The translations under genes and the position numbers were made by a program. Positions 42,336 through 57,300 of a stretch of DNA of 64,000 nt are shown piece after piece (the stretch's first letter is position 1; the number at the start of each line of letters is the position of its first letter). This DNA is from Megaustenia siamemsis (taxonomy: Eukaryota > Mollusca > Gastropoda > Stylommatophora > Ariophantidae), in NCBI GenBank assembly GCA_032433765.1, contig JAVIAB010000160.1:30734121-30798120 (forward strand), read 5' to 3'. The notes beneath the pieces are model-generated. The model had not been told where the DNA came from and did not search any database. It saw only the letters and a list, made by a program, of their open reading frames with translations.

Positions 42336-45300
42336 GTAGCTTTGTCTAGCCCTCTCTGCGTAGCGAGATCCGATGGCTTGCTCACTCTGGGTAGTGAGAT
42401 CCGATGGCTTGCTCTCTATGGGTAGTGAGATCCGATGGCTTGCTCTCTATGGGTAGTGAGATTCGATGGCTTGCTCTCTATGGGTAGCGAGATCCGATAG
42501 CTTGCTCACCCTGGGTAGCGAAATCCGATGGCTTGCTCTCTATGGGTAGCGAGATCCGATGGCTTGCTCTCTATGGGTAGCGAGATCCGATGGCTTGCTC
42601 TCTATGGGTAGCGAGATCCGATGGCTTGCTCTCTATGGGTAGCGAGATCCGATGGCTTGCTCACTCTGGGTAGCGAAATCCGATGGCTTGCTCTCTATGG
42701 GTAGCGAAATCCGATGGCTTGCTATCTATGGGTAGCGAAATCCGATGGCTTGCTCTCTATGGGTAGCGAGATCCGATGGCTTGCTCACTCTGGGTAGCGA
42801 AATCCGATGGCTTGCTCTCTATGGGTAGCGAAATCCGATGGCTTGCTCTCTATGGGTAGCGAATCCGATGGCTTGCTCTCTATGGGTAGTGAGATCCGAT
42901 GGCTTTTTCTCTATGGGTAGCGAAATCCGATGGCTTGCTCTCTATGGGTAGCGAGATCCGATGGCTTGCTCACTCTGGGTAGCGAAATCCGATGGCTTGC
43001 TCTCTATGGGTAGGGAGATCCGATGGCTTGCTCTCTATGGGTAGCGAAATCTGATGGCTTGCTCTCTATGGGTAGCGAGATCCGATGGCTTGCTCTCTAT
43101 GGGTAGTTAGATCCGATGGCTTGCTCTCTATGGGTAGTTAGATCCGATGGCTTGCTCTCTGTGGGTAGTTAGATCCGATGGCTAGTCTTTTCTAGGTAAT
43201 GAGATCCGATAGCTTGCTCTCTATGGGTAGTTAGATCCGATGGCTAGTCTTTTCTAGGTAATGAGATCCGATGGCTTGCTCTCTATGGGTAGTTAGATCC
43301 GATGGCTAGTCTTTTCTAGGTAGTGAGATTCGATGGCTTGCTCTCTATGGGTAGCGAGATCCGATGGCTTGCCTTTTCTGGGTAATGAGATCCGATGGAT
43401 TGCTCTCTATGGGTAGTTAGATCCGATGGTTTGCTCTCTATGGTTAGTGAGATCTGATGGCTTGCTCTCTTTGCGTAGTGAGATCCGATGGCTTGCTCTC
43501 TATGGGTAGTTAGATCCGATGGCTTGCTCTCTATGGGTAGTTAGATGCGATGGCTTGCTCTCTATGGGTAGTTAGATCCGATGGCTTGCTCTCTATGGGT
43601 AGTTAGATACGATGGCTTGCTCTCTATTGGTAGTTAGATCCGATGGCTTGCTCTCTATGGGTAGTTAGATCCGATGGCTTGATCTCTATGGGTAGATAGA
43701 TCCGATGGCTAGTCTTTTCTAGGTAGTTAGATCCGATGGCTAGCCTTTTCTGGGTTATGAGATTCGATGGCTTGCTCTCTATGGGTAGTTAGATCCGATG
43801 GCTAGCCTTTTCTGGGTTATGAAATTCGATGGCTTGCTCTCTATGGGTAGTTAGATCCGATGGCTAGACTTTTCTTGGTAGTTAGATCCGATGGCTAGCC
43901 TTTTCTGTGTTATGAGATTCGATGGCTTGCTCTCTATGGGTAGTGAGATCCGATGGCTAGCCTTTTCTGGGTTATGAAATTCGATGGCTTGCTCTCTATG
44001 GGTAGTTAGATCCGATGGCTAGCCTTTTCTGGGTTATGAGATTCGATGGCTTGCTCTCTATGGGTAGTGAGATCCGATGGCTTGCTCTCTATGGGTAGTG
44101 AGATCCGATGGCTTGCTCTCTATGGGTAGTTAGATCCGATGGCTTGCTCTCTATGGGTAGTTAGATCCGATGGCTTGCTCTCTATGGGTAGTTAGATCCG
44201 ATGGCTTGCTCTCTATGGGTAGTTAGATCCGATGCCTAGTCTTTTCTAGGTAGTTAGATCCGATGGCTAGCCTTTTCTGGGTTATGAGATTCGATGGCTT
44301 GCTCTCTATCGGTAGTGAGATCCGATGGCTAGCCTTTTCTGGGTTATGAAATTCGATGGCTTGCTCTCTATGGGTAGTGAGATCCGATGGCTAGCCTTTC
44401 CTGGGTTATGAAATTCGATGGCTTGCTCTCTATGGGTAGTTAGATCCGATGGCTAGCCTTTTCTGGGTTATGAGATTCGATGGCTTGCTCTCTATGGGTA
44501 GTGAGATCCGATGGCTAGCCTTTCCTGGGTTATGAAATTCGATGGCTTGCTCTCTATGGGTAGTTAGATCCGATGGCTAGCCTTTTCTGGGTTATGAGAT
44601 TCGATGGCTTGCTCTCTATGGGTAGTGAGATCCGATGGCTTGCTCTCTATGGGTAGTGAGATCCGATGGCTTGCTCTCTATGGGTAGTTAGATCCGATGG
44701 CTTGCTCTCTATGGGTAGTTAGATCCGATGGCTTGCTCTCTATGGGTAGTTAGATCCGATGGCTTGCTCTCTATGGGTAGTTAGATCCGATGGCTAGTCT
44801 TTTCTAGGTAGTTAAATCCGATGGCTAGCCTTTTCTGGGTTATGAGATTCGATGGCTTGCTCTCTATGGGTAGTGAGATCCGATGGCTAGCCTTTTCTGG
44901 GTTATGAAATTCGATGGCTTGCTCTCTATGGGTAGTTAGATCCGATGGCTAGCCTTTTCTGGGTTATGAGATCCGATGGCTTGCTCTCTATGGGTAGTGA
45001 GATCCGATGGTTTGCTCTCTATGGGTAGTGAGATCTGATGGCTAGCCTTTTCTGGGTTATGAGATCCGATGGCTTGCTCTCTATGGGTAGTGAGATCCGA
45101 TGGCTAGCCTTTTCTGGGTTATGAGATCCGATGGCTTGCTCTCTATGGGTAGTGAGATCCGATGGCTTGCTCTCTATGGGTAGTTAGATCCGATGGCTTG
45201 CTCTCTATGGGTAGTTAGATCCGATGGCTTGCTCTCTATGGGTAGTTAGATCCGATGGCTTGCTCTCTATGGGTAGTTAGATCCGATGGCTTGCTCTCTA

Positions 45301-48300
45301 TGGGTAGTTAGATCCGATGGCTAGTCTTTTCTAGGTAGTTAGATCCGATGGCTAGCCTTTTCTGGGTTATGAGATTCGATGGCTTGCTCTCTATGGGTAG
45401 TGAGATCCGATGGCTAGCCTTTTCTGGGTTATGAAATTCGATGGCTTGCTCTCTATGGGTAGTTAGATCCGATGGCTAGCCTTTTCTGGGTTATGAGATC
45501 CGATGGCTTGCTCTCTATGGGCAGTGAGATCCGATGGCTTGCTCTCTATGGGTAGTGAGATCCGATGGCTAGCCTTTTCTGTGTAGTGAGATCCGATGGC
45601 TTGCTCTCTATGAGTAGTGAGATCCGATGGCTTGCTCTCTATGGGTAGTGAGATCCGATGGCTAGCCTTTTCTGTGTTATGAGATCCGATGGCTTGCTCT
45701 CTATGGGTAGTGAGTTCCGATGGCTTGCTCTCTATGGGTAGTGAGATCCAATGGCTAGCCTTTTCTGGGTTATGAGATCCGATGGCTTGCTCTCTATGGG
45801 TAGTGAGATCCGATGGCTTGCTCTCTATGGGTAGTGAGATCCGATGGCTAGCCGTTTCTAGGTAGTGAGATTCAATGGCTTGCTCTCTATGGGTAGCGAG
45901 ATCCGATGGCTTGCCTTTTCTGGGTAATGAGATCCGATGGATTGCTCTCTATGGGTAGTTAGATCCAATGGCTTGCTCTCTATGGGTAGTGAGATCTGAT
46001 GGCTTGCTCTCTTTGCGTAGTGAGATCCGATGGCTTGCTCTCTATGGGTAGTTAGATCCGATGGCTTGCTCTCTATGGGTAGTTAGATGCGATGGCTTGC
46101 TCTCTATGGGTAGTTAGATCCGATGGCTTGCTCTCTATGGGTAGTTAGATACGATGGCTTGCTCTCTATGGGTAGTTAGATCCGATGGCTAGTCTTTTCT
46201 AGGTAATGAGATCCGATGGCTTGCTCTCTATGGGTAGTTAGATCCGATGGCTAGTCTTTTCTAGGTAGTGAGATTCGATGGCTTGCTCTCTATGGGTAGC
46301 GAGATCCGATGGCTTGCCTTTTCTGGGTAATGAGATCCGATGGATTGCTCTCTATGGGTAGTTAGATCCGATGGCTTGCTCTCTATGGTTAGTGAGATCT
46401 GATGGCTTGCTCTCTTTGCGTAGTGAGATCTGATGGCTTGCTCTCTATGGGTAGTTAGATCCGATGGCTTGCTCTCTATGGGTAGTTAGATGCGATGGCT
46501 TGCTCTCTATGGGTAGTTAGATCCGATGGCTTGCTCTCTATGGGTAGTTAGATACGATGGCTTGCTCTCTATGGGTAGTTAGATCCGATGGCTTGCTCTC
46601 TATGGGTAGTTAGATCCGATGGCTTGATCTCTATGGGTAGATAGATCCGATGGCTAGTCTTTTCTAGGTAGTTAGATCCGATGGCTAGCCTTTTCTGGGT
46701 TATGAGATTCGATGGCTTGCTCTCTATGGGTAGTTAGATCCGATGGCTAGCCTTTTCTGGGTTATGAATTCGATGGCTTGCTCTCTATGGGTAGTTAGAT
46801 CCGATGGCTAGACTTTCTTGGTAGTTAGATCCGATGGCTAGCCTTTTCTGGGTTATGAGATTCGTTGGCTTGCTCTCTATGGGTAGTGAGATCCGATGGC
46901 TTGCTCTCTATGGGTAGTTAGATCCGATGGCTTGCTCTCTATGGGTAGTTAGATCCGATGGCTAGTCTTTTCTAGGTAGTTAAATCCGATGGCTAGCCTT
47001 TTCTGGGTTATGAGATTCGATGGCTTGCTCTCTATGGGTAGTGAAATCCGATGGCTAGCCTTTTCTGGGTTATGAAATTCGATGGCTTGCTCTCTATGGG
47101 TAGTTAGATCCGATGGCTAGCCTTTTCTGGGTTATGAGATCCGATGGCTTGCTCTCTATGGGTAGTGAGATCCGATGGTTTGCTCTCTATGGGTAGTGAG
47201 ATCTGATGGCTAGCCTTTTCTGGGTTATGAGATCCGATGGCTTGCTCTCTATGGGTAGTGAGATCCGATGGCTAGCCTTTTCTGGGTTATGAGATCCGAT
47301 GGCTTGCTCTCTATGGGTAGTGAGATCCGATGGCTTGCTCTCTATGGGTAGTTAGATCCGATGGCTTGCTCTCTATGGGTAGTTAGATCCGATGGCTTGC
47401 TCTCTATGGGTAGTTAGATCCGATGGCTTGCTCTCTATGGGTAGTTAGATCCGATGGCTTGCTCTCTATGGGTAGTTAGATCCGATGGCTAGTCTTTTCT
47501 AGGTAGTTAGATCCGATGGCTAGCCTTTTCTGGGTTATGAGATTCGATGGCTTGCTCTCTATGGGTAGTGAGATCCGATGGCTAGCCTTTTCTGGGTTAT
47601 GAAATTCGATGGCTTGCTCTCTATGGGTAGTTAGATCCGATGGCTAGCCTTTTCTGGGTTATGAGATCCGATGGCTTGCTCTCTATGGGTAGTGAGATCC
47701 GATGGCTTGCTCTCTATGGGTAGTTAGATCCAATGGCTAGCCTTTTCTGGGTTATGAGATCCGATGGCTTGCTCTCTATGGGTAGTGAGATCCGATGGCT
47801 AGCCTTTTCTGGGTTATGAGATCCGATGGCTTGCTCTCTATGGGCAGTGAGATCCGATGGCTTGCTCTCTATGGGTAGTGAGATCCGATGGCTAGCCTTT
47901 TCTGTGTAGTGAGATCCGATGGCTTGCTCTCTATGAGTAGTGAGATCCGATGGCTTGCTCTCTATGGGTAGTGAGATCCGATGGCTAGCCTTTTCTGGGT
48001 TATGAGATCCGATGGCTTGCTCTCTATGGGTAGTGAGATCCGATGGCTTGCTCTCTATGGGTAGTGAGATCCAATGGCTAGCCTTTTCTGGGTTATGAGA
48101 TCCGATGGCTTGCTCTCTATGGGTAGTGAGATCCGATGGCTTGCTCTCTATGGGTAGTGAGATCCGATGGCTAGCCGTTTCTAGGTAGTGAGATTCAATG
48201 GCTTGCTCTCTATGGGTAGCGAGATCCGATGGCTTGCCTTTTCTGGGTAATGAGATCCGATGGATTGCTCTCTATGGGTAGTTAGATCCAATGGCTTGCT

Positions 48301-51300
48301 CTCTATGGGTAGTGAGATCTGATGGCTTGCTCTCTTTGCGTAGTGAGATCCGATGGCTTGCTCTCTATGGGTAGTTAGATCCGATGGCTTGCTCTCTATG
48401 GGTAGTTAGATGCGATGGCTTGCTCTCTATGGGTAGTTAGATCCGATGGCTTGCTCTCTATGGGTAGTTAGATACGATGGCTTGCTCTCTATGGGTAGTT
48501 AGATCCGATGGCTAGTCTTTTCTAGGTAATGAGATCCGATGGCTTGCTCTCTATGGGTAGTTAGATCCGATGGCTAGTCTTTTCTAGGTAGTGAGATTCG
48601 ATGGCTTGCTCTCTATGGGTAGCGAGATCCGATGGCTTGCCTTTTCTGGGTAATGAGATCCGATGGATTGCTCTCTACGGGTAGTTAGATCCGATGGCTT
48701 GCTCTCTATGGTTAGTGAGATCTGATGGCTTGCTCTCTTTGCGTAGTGAGATCCGATGGCTTGCTCTCTATGGGTAGTTAGATCCGATGGCTTGCTCTCT
48801 ATGGGTAGTTAGATGCGATGGCTTGCTCTCTATGGGTAGTTAGATCCGATGGCTTGCTCTCTATGGGTAGTTAGATACGATGGCTTGCTCTCTATGGGTA
48901 GTTAGATCCGATGGCTTGCTCTCTATGGGTAGTTAGATCCGATGGCTTGATCTCTATGGGTAGATAGATCCGATGGCTAGTCTTTTCTAGGTAGTTAGAT
49001 CCGATGGCTAGCCTTTTCTGGGTTATGAGATTCGATGGCTTGCTCTCTATGGGTAGTTAGATCCGATGGCTAGCCTTTTCTGGGTTATGAAATTCGATGG
49101 CTTGCTCTCTATGGGTAGTTAGATCCGATGGCTAGACTTTTCTTGGTAGTTAGATCCGATGGCTAGCCTTTTCTGGGTTATGAGATTCGATGGCTTGCTC
49201 TCTATGGGTAGTGAGATCCGATGGCTAGCCTTTTCTGGGTTATGAAATTCGATGGCTTGCTCTCTATGGGTAGTTAGATCCGATGGCTAGCCTTTTCTGG
49301 GTTATGAGATTCGATGGCTTGCTCTCTATGGGTAGTGAGATCCGATGGCTTGCTCTCTATGGGTAGTGAGATCCGATGGCTTGCTCTCTATGGGTAGTTA
49401 GATCCGATGGCTTGCTCTCTATGGGCAGTTAGATCCGATGGCTTGCTCTCTATGGGTAGTTAGATCCGATGGCTTGCTCTCTATGGGTAGTTAGATCCGA
49501 TGCCTAGTCTTTTCTAGGTAGTTAGATCCGATGGCTAGCCTTTTCTGGGTTATGAGATTCGATGGCTTGCTCTCTATCGGTAGTGAGATCCGATGGCTAG
49601 CCTTTTCTGGGTTATGAAATTCGATGGCTTGCTCTCTATGGGTAGTTAGATCCGATGGCTAGTCTTTTCTAGGTAGTGAGATCCGATGGCTAGCCTTTTC
49701 TGGGTTATGAGATTCGATGGCTTGCTCTCTATGGGTAGTGAGATCCGATGGCTAGCCTTTCCTGGGTTATGAAATTCGATGGCTTGCTCTCTATGGGTAG
49801 TTAGATCCGATGGCTAGCCTTTTCTGGGTTATGAGATTCGATGGCTTGCTCTCTATGGGTAGTGAGATCCGATGGCTTGCTCTCTATGGGTAGTGAGATC
49901 CGATGGCTTGCTCTCTATGGGTAGTTAGATCCGATGGCTTGCTCTCTATGGGTAGTTAGATCCGATGGCTTGCTCTCTATGGGTAGTTAGATCCGATGGC
50001 TTGCTCTCTATGGGTAGTTAGATCCGATGGCTAGTCTTTTCTAGGTAGTTAAATCCGATGGCTAGCCTTTTCTGGGTTATGAGATTCGATGGCTTGCTCT
50101 CTATGGGTAGTGAGATCCGATGGCTAGCCTTTTCTGGGTTATGAAATTCGATGGCTTGCTCTCTATGGGTAGTTAGATCCGATGGCTAGCCTTTTCTGGG
50201 TTATGAGATCCGATGGCTTGCTCTCTATGGGTAGTGAGATCCGATGGTTTGCTCTCTATGGGTAGTGAGATCTGATGGCTAGCCTTTTCTGGGTTATGAG
50301 ATCCGATGGCTTGCTCTCTATGGGTAGTGAGATCCGATGGCTAGCCTTTTCTGGGTTATGAGATCCGATGGCTTGCTCTCTATGGGTAGTGAGATCCGAT
50401 GGCTTGCTCTCTATGGGTAGTTAGATCCGATGGCTTGCTCTCTATGGGTAGTTAGATCCGATGGCTTGCTCTCTATGGGTAGTTAGATCCGATGGCTTGC
50501 TCTCTATGGGTAGTTAGATCCGATGGCTTGCTCTCTATGGGTAGTTAGATCCGATGGCTAGTCTTTTCTAGGTAGTTAGATCCGATGGCTAGCCTTTTCT
50601 GGGTTATGAGATTCGATGGCTTGCTCTCTATGGGTAGTGAGATCCGATGGCTAGCCTTTTCTGGGTTATGAAATTCGATGGCTTGCTCTCTATGGGTAGT
50701 TAGATCCGATGGCTAGCCTTTTCTGGGTTATGAGATCCGATGGCTTGCTCTCTATGGGTAGTGAGATCCGATGGCTTGCTCTCTATGGGTAGTTAGATCC
50801 AATGGCTAGCCTTTTCTGGGTTATGAGATCCGATGGCTTGCTCTCTATGGGTAGTGAGATCCGATGGCTAGCCTTTTCTGGGTTATGAGATCCGATGGCT
50901 TGCTCTCTATGGGCAGTGAGATCCGATGGCTTGCTCTCTATGGGTAGTGAGATCCGATGGCTAGCCTTTTCTGTGTAGTGAGATCCGATGGCTTGCTCTC
51001 TATGAGTAGTGAGATCCGATGGCTTGCTCTCTATGGGTAGTGAGATCCGATGGCTAGCCTTTTCTGGGTTATGAGATCCGATGGCTTGCTCTCTATGGAT
51101 AGTGAGATCCGATGGCTTGCTCTCTATGGGTAGTGAGATCCAATGGCTAGCCTTTTCTGGGTTATGAGATCCGATGGCTTGCTCTCTATGGGTAGTGAGA
51201 TCCGATGGCTTGCTCTCTATGGGTAGTGAGATCCGATGGCTAGCCGTTTCTAGGTAGTGAGATTCAATGGCTTGCTCTCTATGGGTAGCGAGATCCGATG

Positions 51301-54300
51301 GCTTGCCTTTTCTGGGTAATGAGATCCGATGGATTGCTCTCTATGGGTAGTTAGATCCGATGGCTTGCTCTCTATGGGTAGTGAGATCCGATGGCTTGCT
51401 CTCTTTGGTAGTGAGATCCGATGGCTTGCTCTCTATGGGTAGTTAGATCCGATGGCTTGCTCTCTATGGGTAGTTAGATCCGATGGCTTGCTCTCTATGG
51501 GTAGTTAGATCCGATGGCTTGCTCTCTATGGGTAGTTAGATACGATGGCTTGCTCTCTATGGGTAGTTAGATCCGATGGCTTGCTCTCTATGGGTAGTTA
51601 GATCCGATGGCTTGCTCTCTATGGGTAGTTAGATGCGATGGCTAGTCTTTTCTAGGTAGTTAGATCCGATGGCTAGCCTTTTCTGGGTTATGAGATTCGA
51701 TGGCTTGCTCTCTATGGGTAGTTAGATCCGATGGCTAGCCTTTTCTGGGTTATGAAATTCGATGGCTTGCTCTCTATGGGTAGTTAGATCCGATGGCTAG
51801 ACTTTTCTAGGTAGTTAGATCCGATGGCTTGCCTTTTCTGGGTTATGAGATTCGATGGCTTGCTCTCTATGGGTAGTGAGATCCGATGGCTAGCCTTTTC
51901 TGGGTTATGAATTCGATGGCTTGCTCTCTATGGGTAGTTAGATCCGATGGCTAGCCTTTTCTGGGTTATGAGATTCGATGGCTTGCTCTCTATGGGTAGT
52001 GAGATCCGATGGCTTGCTCTCTATGGGTAGTGAGATCCGATGGCTTGCTCTCTATGGGTAGTTAGATCCGATGGCTTGCTCTCTATGGGTAGTTAGATCC
52101 GATGGCTTGCTCTCTATGGGTAGTTAGATCCGATGGCTTGCTCTCTATGGGTAGTTAGATCCGATGCTAGTCTTTTCTAGGTAGTTAGATCCGATGGCTA
52201 GCCTTTTCTGGGTTATGAGATTCGATGGCTTGCTCTCTATGGGTAGTTAGATCCGATGGCTTGCTCTCTATGGGTAGTTAGATCCGATGGCTTGCTCTCT
52301 ATGGGTAGTTAGATCCGATGGCTAGCCTTTTCTGGGTTATGAGATCCGATGGCTTGCTCTCTATGGGTAGTGAGATCCGATGGCTAGCCTTTTCTGGGTT
52401 ATGAGATCCGATGGCTTGCTCTCTATGGGTAGTGAGATCCGATGGCTTGCTCTCTATGGGTAGTGAGATCCAATGGCTAGCCTTTTCTGGGTTATGAGAT
52501 CCGATGGCTTGCTCTCTATGGGTAGTGAGATCCGATGGCTTGCTCTCTATGGGTAGTGAGATCCGATGGCTAGCCGTTTCTAGGTAGTGAGATTCGATGG
52601 CTTGCTCTCTATGGGTAGTGAGATCCGATGGCTTGCCTTTTCTGGGTAATGAGATCCGATGGATTGCTCTCTATGGGTAGTTAGGTCCGATCGCTTGCTC
52701 TCTATGGGTAGTGAGATCCGATGGCTTGCTCTCTTTGCGTAGTGAGATCCGATGGCTTGCTCTCTATGGGTAGTTAGATCCGATGGCTTGCTCTCTATGG
52801 GTAGTTAGATGCGATGGCTTGCTCTCTATGGGTAGTTAGATCCGATGGCTTGCTCTCTATGGGTAGTTAGATACGATGGCTTGCTCTCTATGGGTAGTTA
52901 GATCCGATGGCTTGCTCTCTATGGGTAGTTAGATCCGATGGCTTGCTCTCTATGGGTAGTTAGATCCGATGGCTTGCTCTCTATGGGTAGTTAGATCCGA
53001 TGGCTTGCTCTCTATGGGTAGTTAGATCCGATGGCTAGTCTTTTCTAGGTAGTTAGATCCGATGGCTAGCCTTTTCTGGGTTATGAGATTCGATGGCTAG
53101 CTCTCTATGGGTAGTGAGATCCGATGGCTAGCTTTTTCTGGTTATGAGATTCGATGGCTTGCTCTCTATGGGTAGTGAGATCCGATGGCTAGCCTTTTCT
53201 GGGTTATGAAATTCGATGGCTTGCTCTCTATGGGTAGTTAGATCCGATGGCTAGCCTTTTCTGGGTTATGAGATTCGATGGCTTGCTCTCTATGGGTAGT
53301 GAGATCCGATGGCTTGCTCTCTATGGGTAGTGAGATCCGATGGCTTGCTCTCTATGGGTAGTTAGATCCGATGGCTTGCTCTCTATGGGTAGTTAGATCC
53401 GATGGCTTGCTCTCTATGGGTAGTTAGATCCGATGGCTTGCTCTCTATGGGTAGTTAGATCCGATGGCTAGTCTTTTCTAGGTAGTTAGATCCGATGGCT
53501 AGCCTTTTCTGGGTTATGAGATTCGATGGCTTGCTCTCTATGGGTAGTGAGATCCGATGGCTAGCCTTTTCTGGGTTATGAAATTCGATGGCTTGCTCTC
53601 TATGGGTAGTTAGATCCGATGGCTAGCCTTTTCTGGGTTATGAGATCCGATGGCTTGCTCTCTATGGGTAGTGAGATCCGATGGCTAGCCTTTTCTGGGT
53701 TATGAGATCCGATGGCTTGCTCTCTATGGGTAGTGAGATCCGATGGCTTGCTCTCTATCGGTAGTTAGATCCGATGGCTTGCTCTCTATGGGTAGTTAGA
53801 TCCGATGGCTTGCTCTCTATGGGTAGTTAGATCCGATGGCTTGCTCTCTATGGGTAGTTAGATCCGATGGCTTGCTCTCTATGGGTAGTTAGATCCGATG
53901 GCTAGTCTTTTCTAGGTAGTTAGATCCGATGGCTAGCCTTTTCTGGTTATGAGATTCGATGGCTTGCTCTCTATGGGTAGTGAGATCCGATGGCTAGCCT
54001 TTTCTGGGTTATGAATTCGATGGCTTGCTCTCTATGGGTAGTTAGATCCGATGGCTAGCCTTTTCTGGGTTATGAGATCCGATGGCTTGCTCTCTATGGG
54101 TAGTGAGATCCGATGGCTTGCTCTCTATGGGTAGTTAGATCCGATGGCTAGCCTTTCTGGGTTATGAGATCCGATGGCTTGCTCTCTATGGGTAGTGAGA
54201 TCCGATGGCTAGCCTTTTCTGGGTTATGAGATCCGATGGCTTGCTCTCTATGGGTAGTGAGATCCGATGGCTTGCTCTCTATGGGTAGTGAGATCCGATG

Positions 54301-57300
54301 GCTAGCCTTTTCTGTGTAGTGAGATCCGATGGCTTGCTCTCTATGGGTAGTGAGATCCGATGGCTTGCTCTCTATGGGTAGTGAGATCCGATGGCTAGCC
54401 TTTTCTGGGTTATGAGATCCGATGGCTTGCTCTCTATGGGTAGTGAGATCCGATGGCTTGCTCTCTATGGGTAGTGAGATCCAATGGCTAGCCTTTTCTG
54501 GGTTATGAGATCCGATGGCTTGCTCTCTATGGGTAGTGAGATCCGATGGCTTGCTCTCTATGGTAGTGAGATCCGATGGCTAGCCGTTTCTGGGTTCTGA
54601 GATCCGATGGCTTGCTCTATATGGGTAGTGAGATCCGATGGCTTGCTCTCTATGGGTAGTGAGATCCGATGGCTAGCCTTTTCTGTGTAGTGAGATCCGA
54701 TGGCTTGCTCTCTATGGGTAGTGAGATCCGATGGCTCGCCTTTTCTGTGTAGTGAGATTCGATGGCTTGCTCTCTATGGGTAGTGAGATCCGATGGCTAG
54801 CCTTTTCTGTGTAGTGAGATCCGATGGCTTGCTCTCTATGGGTAGTGAGATCCGATGGCTTGCTCTCTATGGGTAGTGAGATCCGATGGCTAGCCTTTTC
54901 TGGGTTATGAGATCCGATGGCTTGCTCTCTATGGGTAGTGAGATCCGATGGCTTGCTCTCTATGGGTAGTGAGATCCGATGGCTAGCCTTTTCTGGGTTA
55001 TGAGATCCGATGGCTTGCTCTCTATGGGTAGTGAGATCCGATGGCTTGCTATCTATGGGTAGTGAGATCCGATGGCTAGCCGTTTCTGGGTTATGAGATC
55101 CGATGGCTTGCTCTCTATGGGTAGTTAGATCCGATGGCTTGCTCTCTATGGGTAGTTAGATCCGATGGCTTGCTCTCTATGGGTAGTTAGATCCGATGGC
55201 TTGCTCTCTATTGGTAGTTAGATCCGATGGCTTGCTTTCTATGGGTAGTTAGATCCGATGGCTAGTCTTTTCTAGGTAGTTAGATCCGATGGCTAGCCTT
55301 TTCTGGTTATGAGATTCGATGGCTTGCTCTCTATGGGTAGTGAGATCCGATGGCTAGCCTTTCCTGGGTTATGAAATTCGATGGCTTGCTCTCTATGGGT
55401 AGTTAGATCCGATGGCTAGCCTTTTCTGGTTATGAGATTCGATGGCTTGCTCTCTATGGTTATGAGATCCGATGGCTTGCTCTCTATGGGTAGTGAGATC
55501 CGATGGCTTGCTCTCTATGGGTAGTGAGATCCGATGGCTAGCCTTTTCTGGGTTATGAGATCCGAGTGCTTGCTCTCTATGGGTAGTTAGATCCGATGGC
55601 TTGCTCTCTATGGGTAGTTAGATCCGATGGCTTGCTCTCTATGGGTAGTTAGATCCGATGGCTAGTCTTTTCTAGGTAGTTAGATCCGATGGCTATCCTT
55701 TTCTGGGTTATGAGATTCGATGGCTTGCTCTCTATGGGTAGTGAGATCCGATGGCTAGCCTTTTCTGGGTTATGAAATTCGATGGCTTGCTCTCTATGGG
55801 TAGTTAGATCCGATGGCTAGCCTTTTCTGGGTTATGAGATCCGATGGCTTGCTCTCTATGGGTAGTGAGATCCGATGGCTTGCTCTCTATGGGTAGTTAG
55901 ATCCGATGGCTAGCCTTTTCTGGGTTATGAGATCCGATGGCTTGCTCTCTATGGGTAGTGAGATCCGATGGCTAGCCTTTTCTGGGTTATGAGATCCGAT
56001 GGCTTGCTCTCTATGGGTAGTGAGATCCGATGGCTTGCTCTCTATGGGTAGTGAGATCCGATGGCTAGCCTTTTCTGTGTAGTGAGATCCGATGGCTTGC
56101 TCTCTATGGGTAGTGAGATCCGATGGCTTGCTCTCTATGGGTAGTGAGATCCGATGGCTAGCCTTTTCTGGGTTATGAGATCCGATGGCTTGCTCTCTAT
56201 GGGTAGTGAGATCCGATGGCTTGCTCTCTATGGGTAGTGAGATCCGATGGCTAGCCTTTTCTGGGTTATGAGATCCGATGGCTTGCTCTCTATGGGTAGT
56301 TAGATCCGATGGCTAGCCTTTTCTGGGTTATGAGATCCGATGGCTTGCTCTCTATGGGTAGTGAGATCCGATGGCTAGCCTTTTCTGGGTTATGAGATCC
56401 GATGGCTTGCTCTCTATGGGTAGTTAGATCCGATGGCTTGCTCTCTATGGGTAGTTAGATCCGATGGCTTGCTCTCTATGGGTAGTTAGATCCGATGGCT
56501 TGCTCTCTATGGGTAGTGAGATCCGATGGCTTGCTCTCTATGGGTAGTGAGATCCGATGGCTAGCCTTTTCTGGTTATGAGATCCGATGGCTTGCTCTCT
56601 ATGGGTAGTGAGATCCGATGGCTAGCCTTTTCTGTGTAGTGAGATCCGATGGCTTGCTCTCTATGGGTAGTGAGATCCGATGGCTAGCCTTTTCTGTGTA
56701 GTGAGATCCGATGGCTTGCTCTCTATGGGTAGTGAGATCCGATGGCTTGCTCTCTATGGGTAGTGAGATCCGATGGCTAGCCTTTTCTGGGTATGAGATC
56801 CGATGGCTTGCTCTCTATGGGTAGTGAGATCCGATGGCTTGCTCTCTATGGGTAGTGAGATCCGATGGCTAGCCTTTTCTGGGTTATGAGATCCGATGGC
56901 TTGCTCTCTATGGGTAGTGAGATCCGATGGCTTGCTCTCTATGGGTAGTGAGATCCGATGGCTAGCCGTTTCTGGGTTATGAGATCCGATGGCTTGCTCT
57001 CTATGGGTAGTGAGATCCGATGGCTCGCTCTCTGTGGGTAGTGAGATCCGATGGCTTGCTCTCTATGGGTAGTGAGATACGATGGCTAGCCTTTTCTGTG
57101 TAGTGAGATCCGATGGCTTGCTCTCTATGGGTAGTGAGATCCGATGGCTAGCCTTTTCTGTGTAGTGAGATCCGATGGCTTGCTCTCTATGGGTAGTAAG
57201 ATCCGATGGCTTGCTCTCTATGGGTAGTTAGATCCGATGGCTAGTCTTTTCTAGGTAGTTAGATCCGATGGCTAGCCTTTTCTGGGTTATGAGATTCGAT

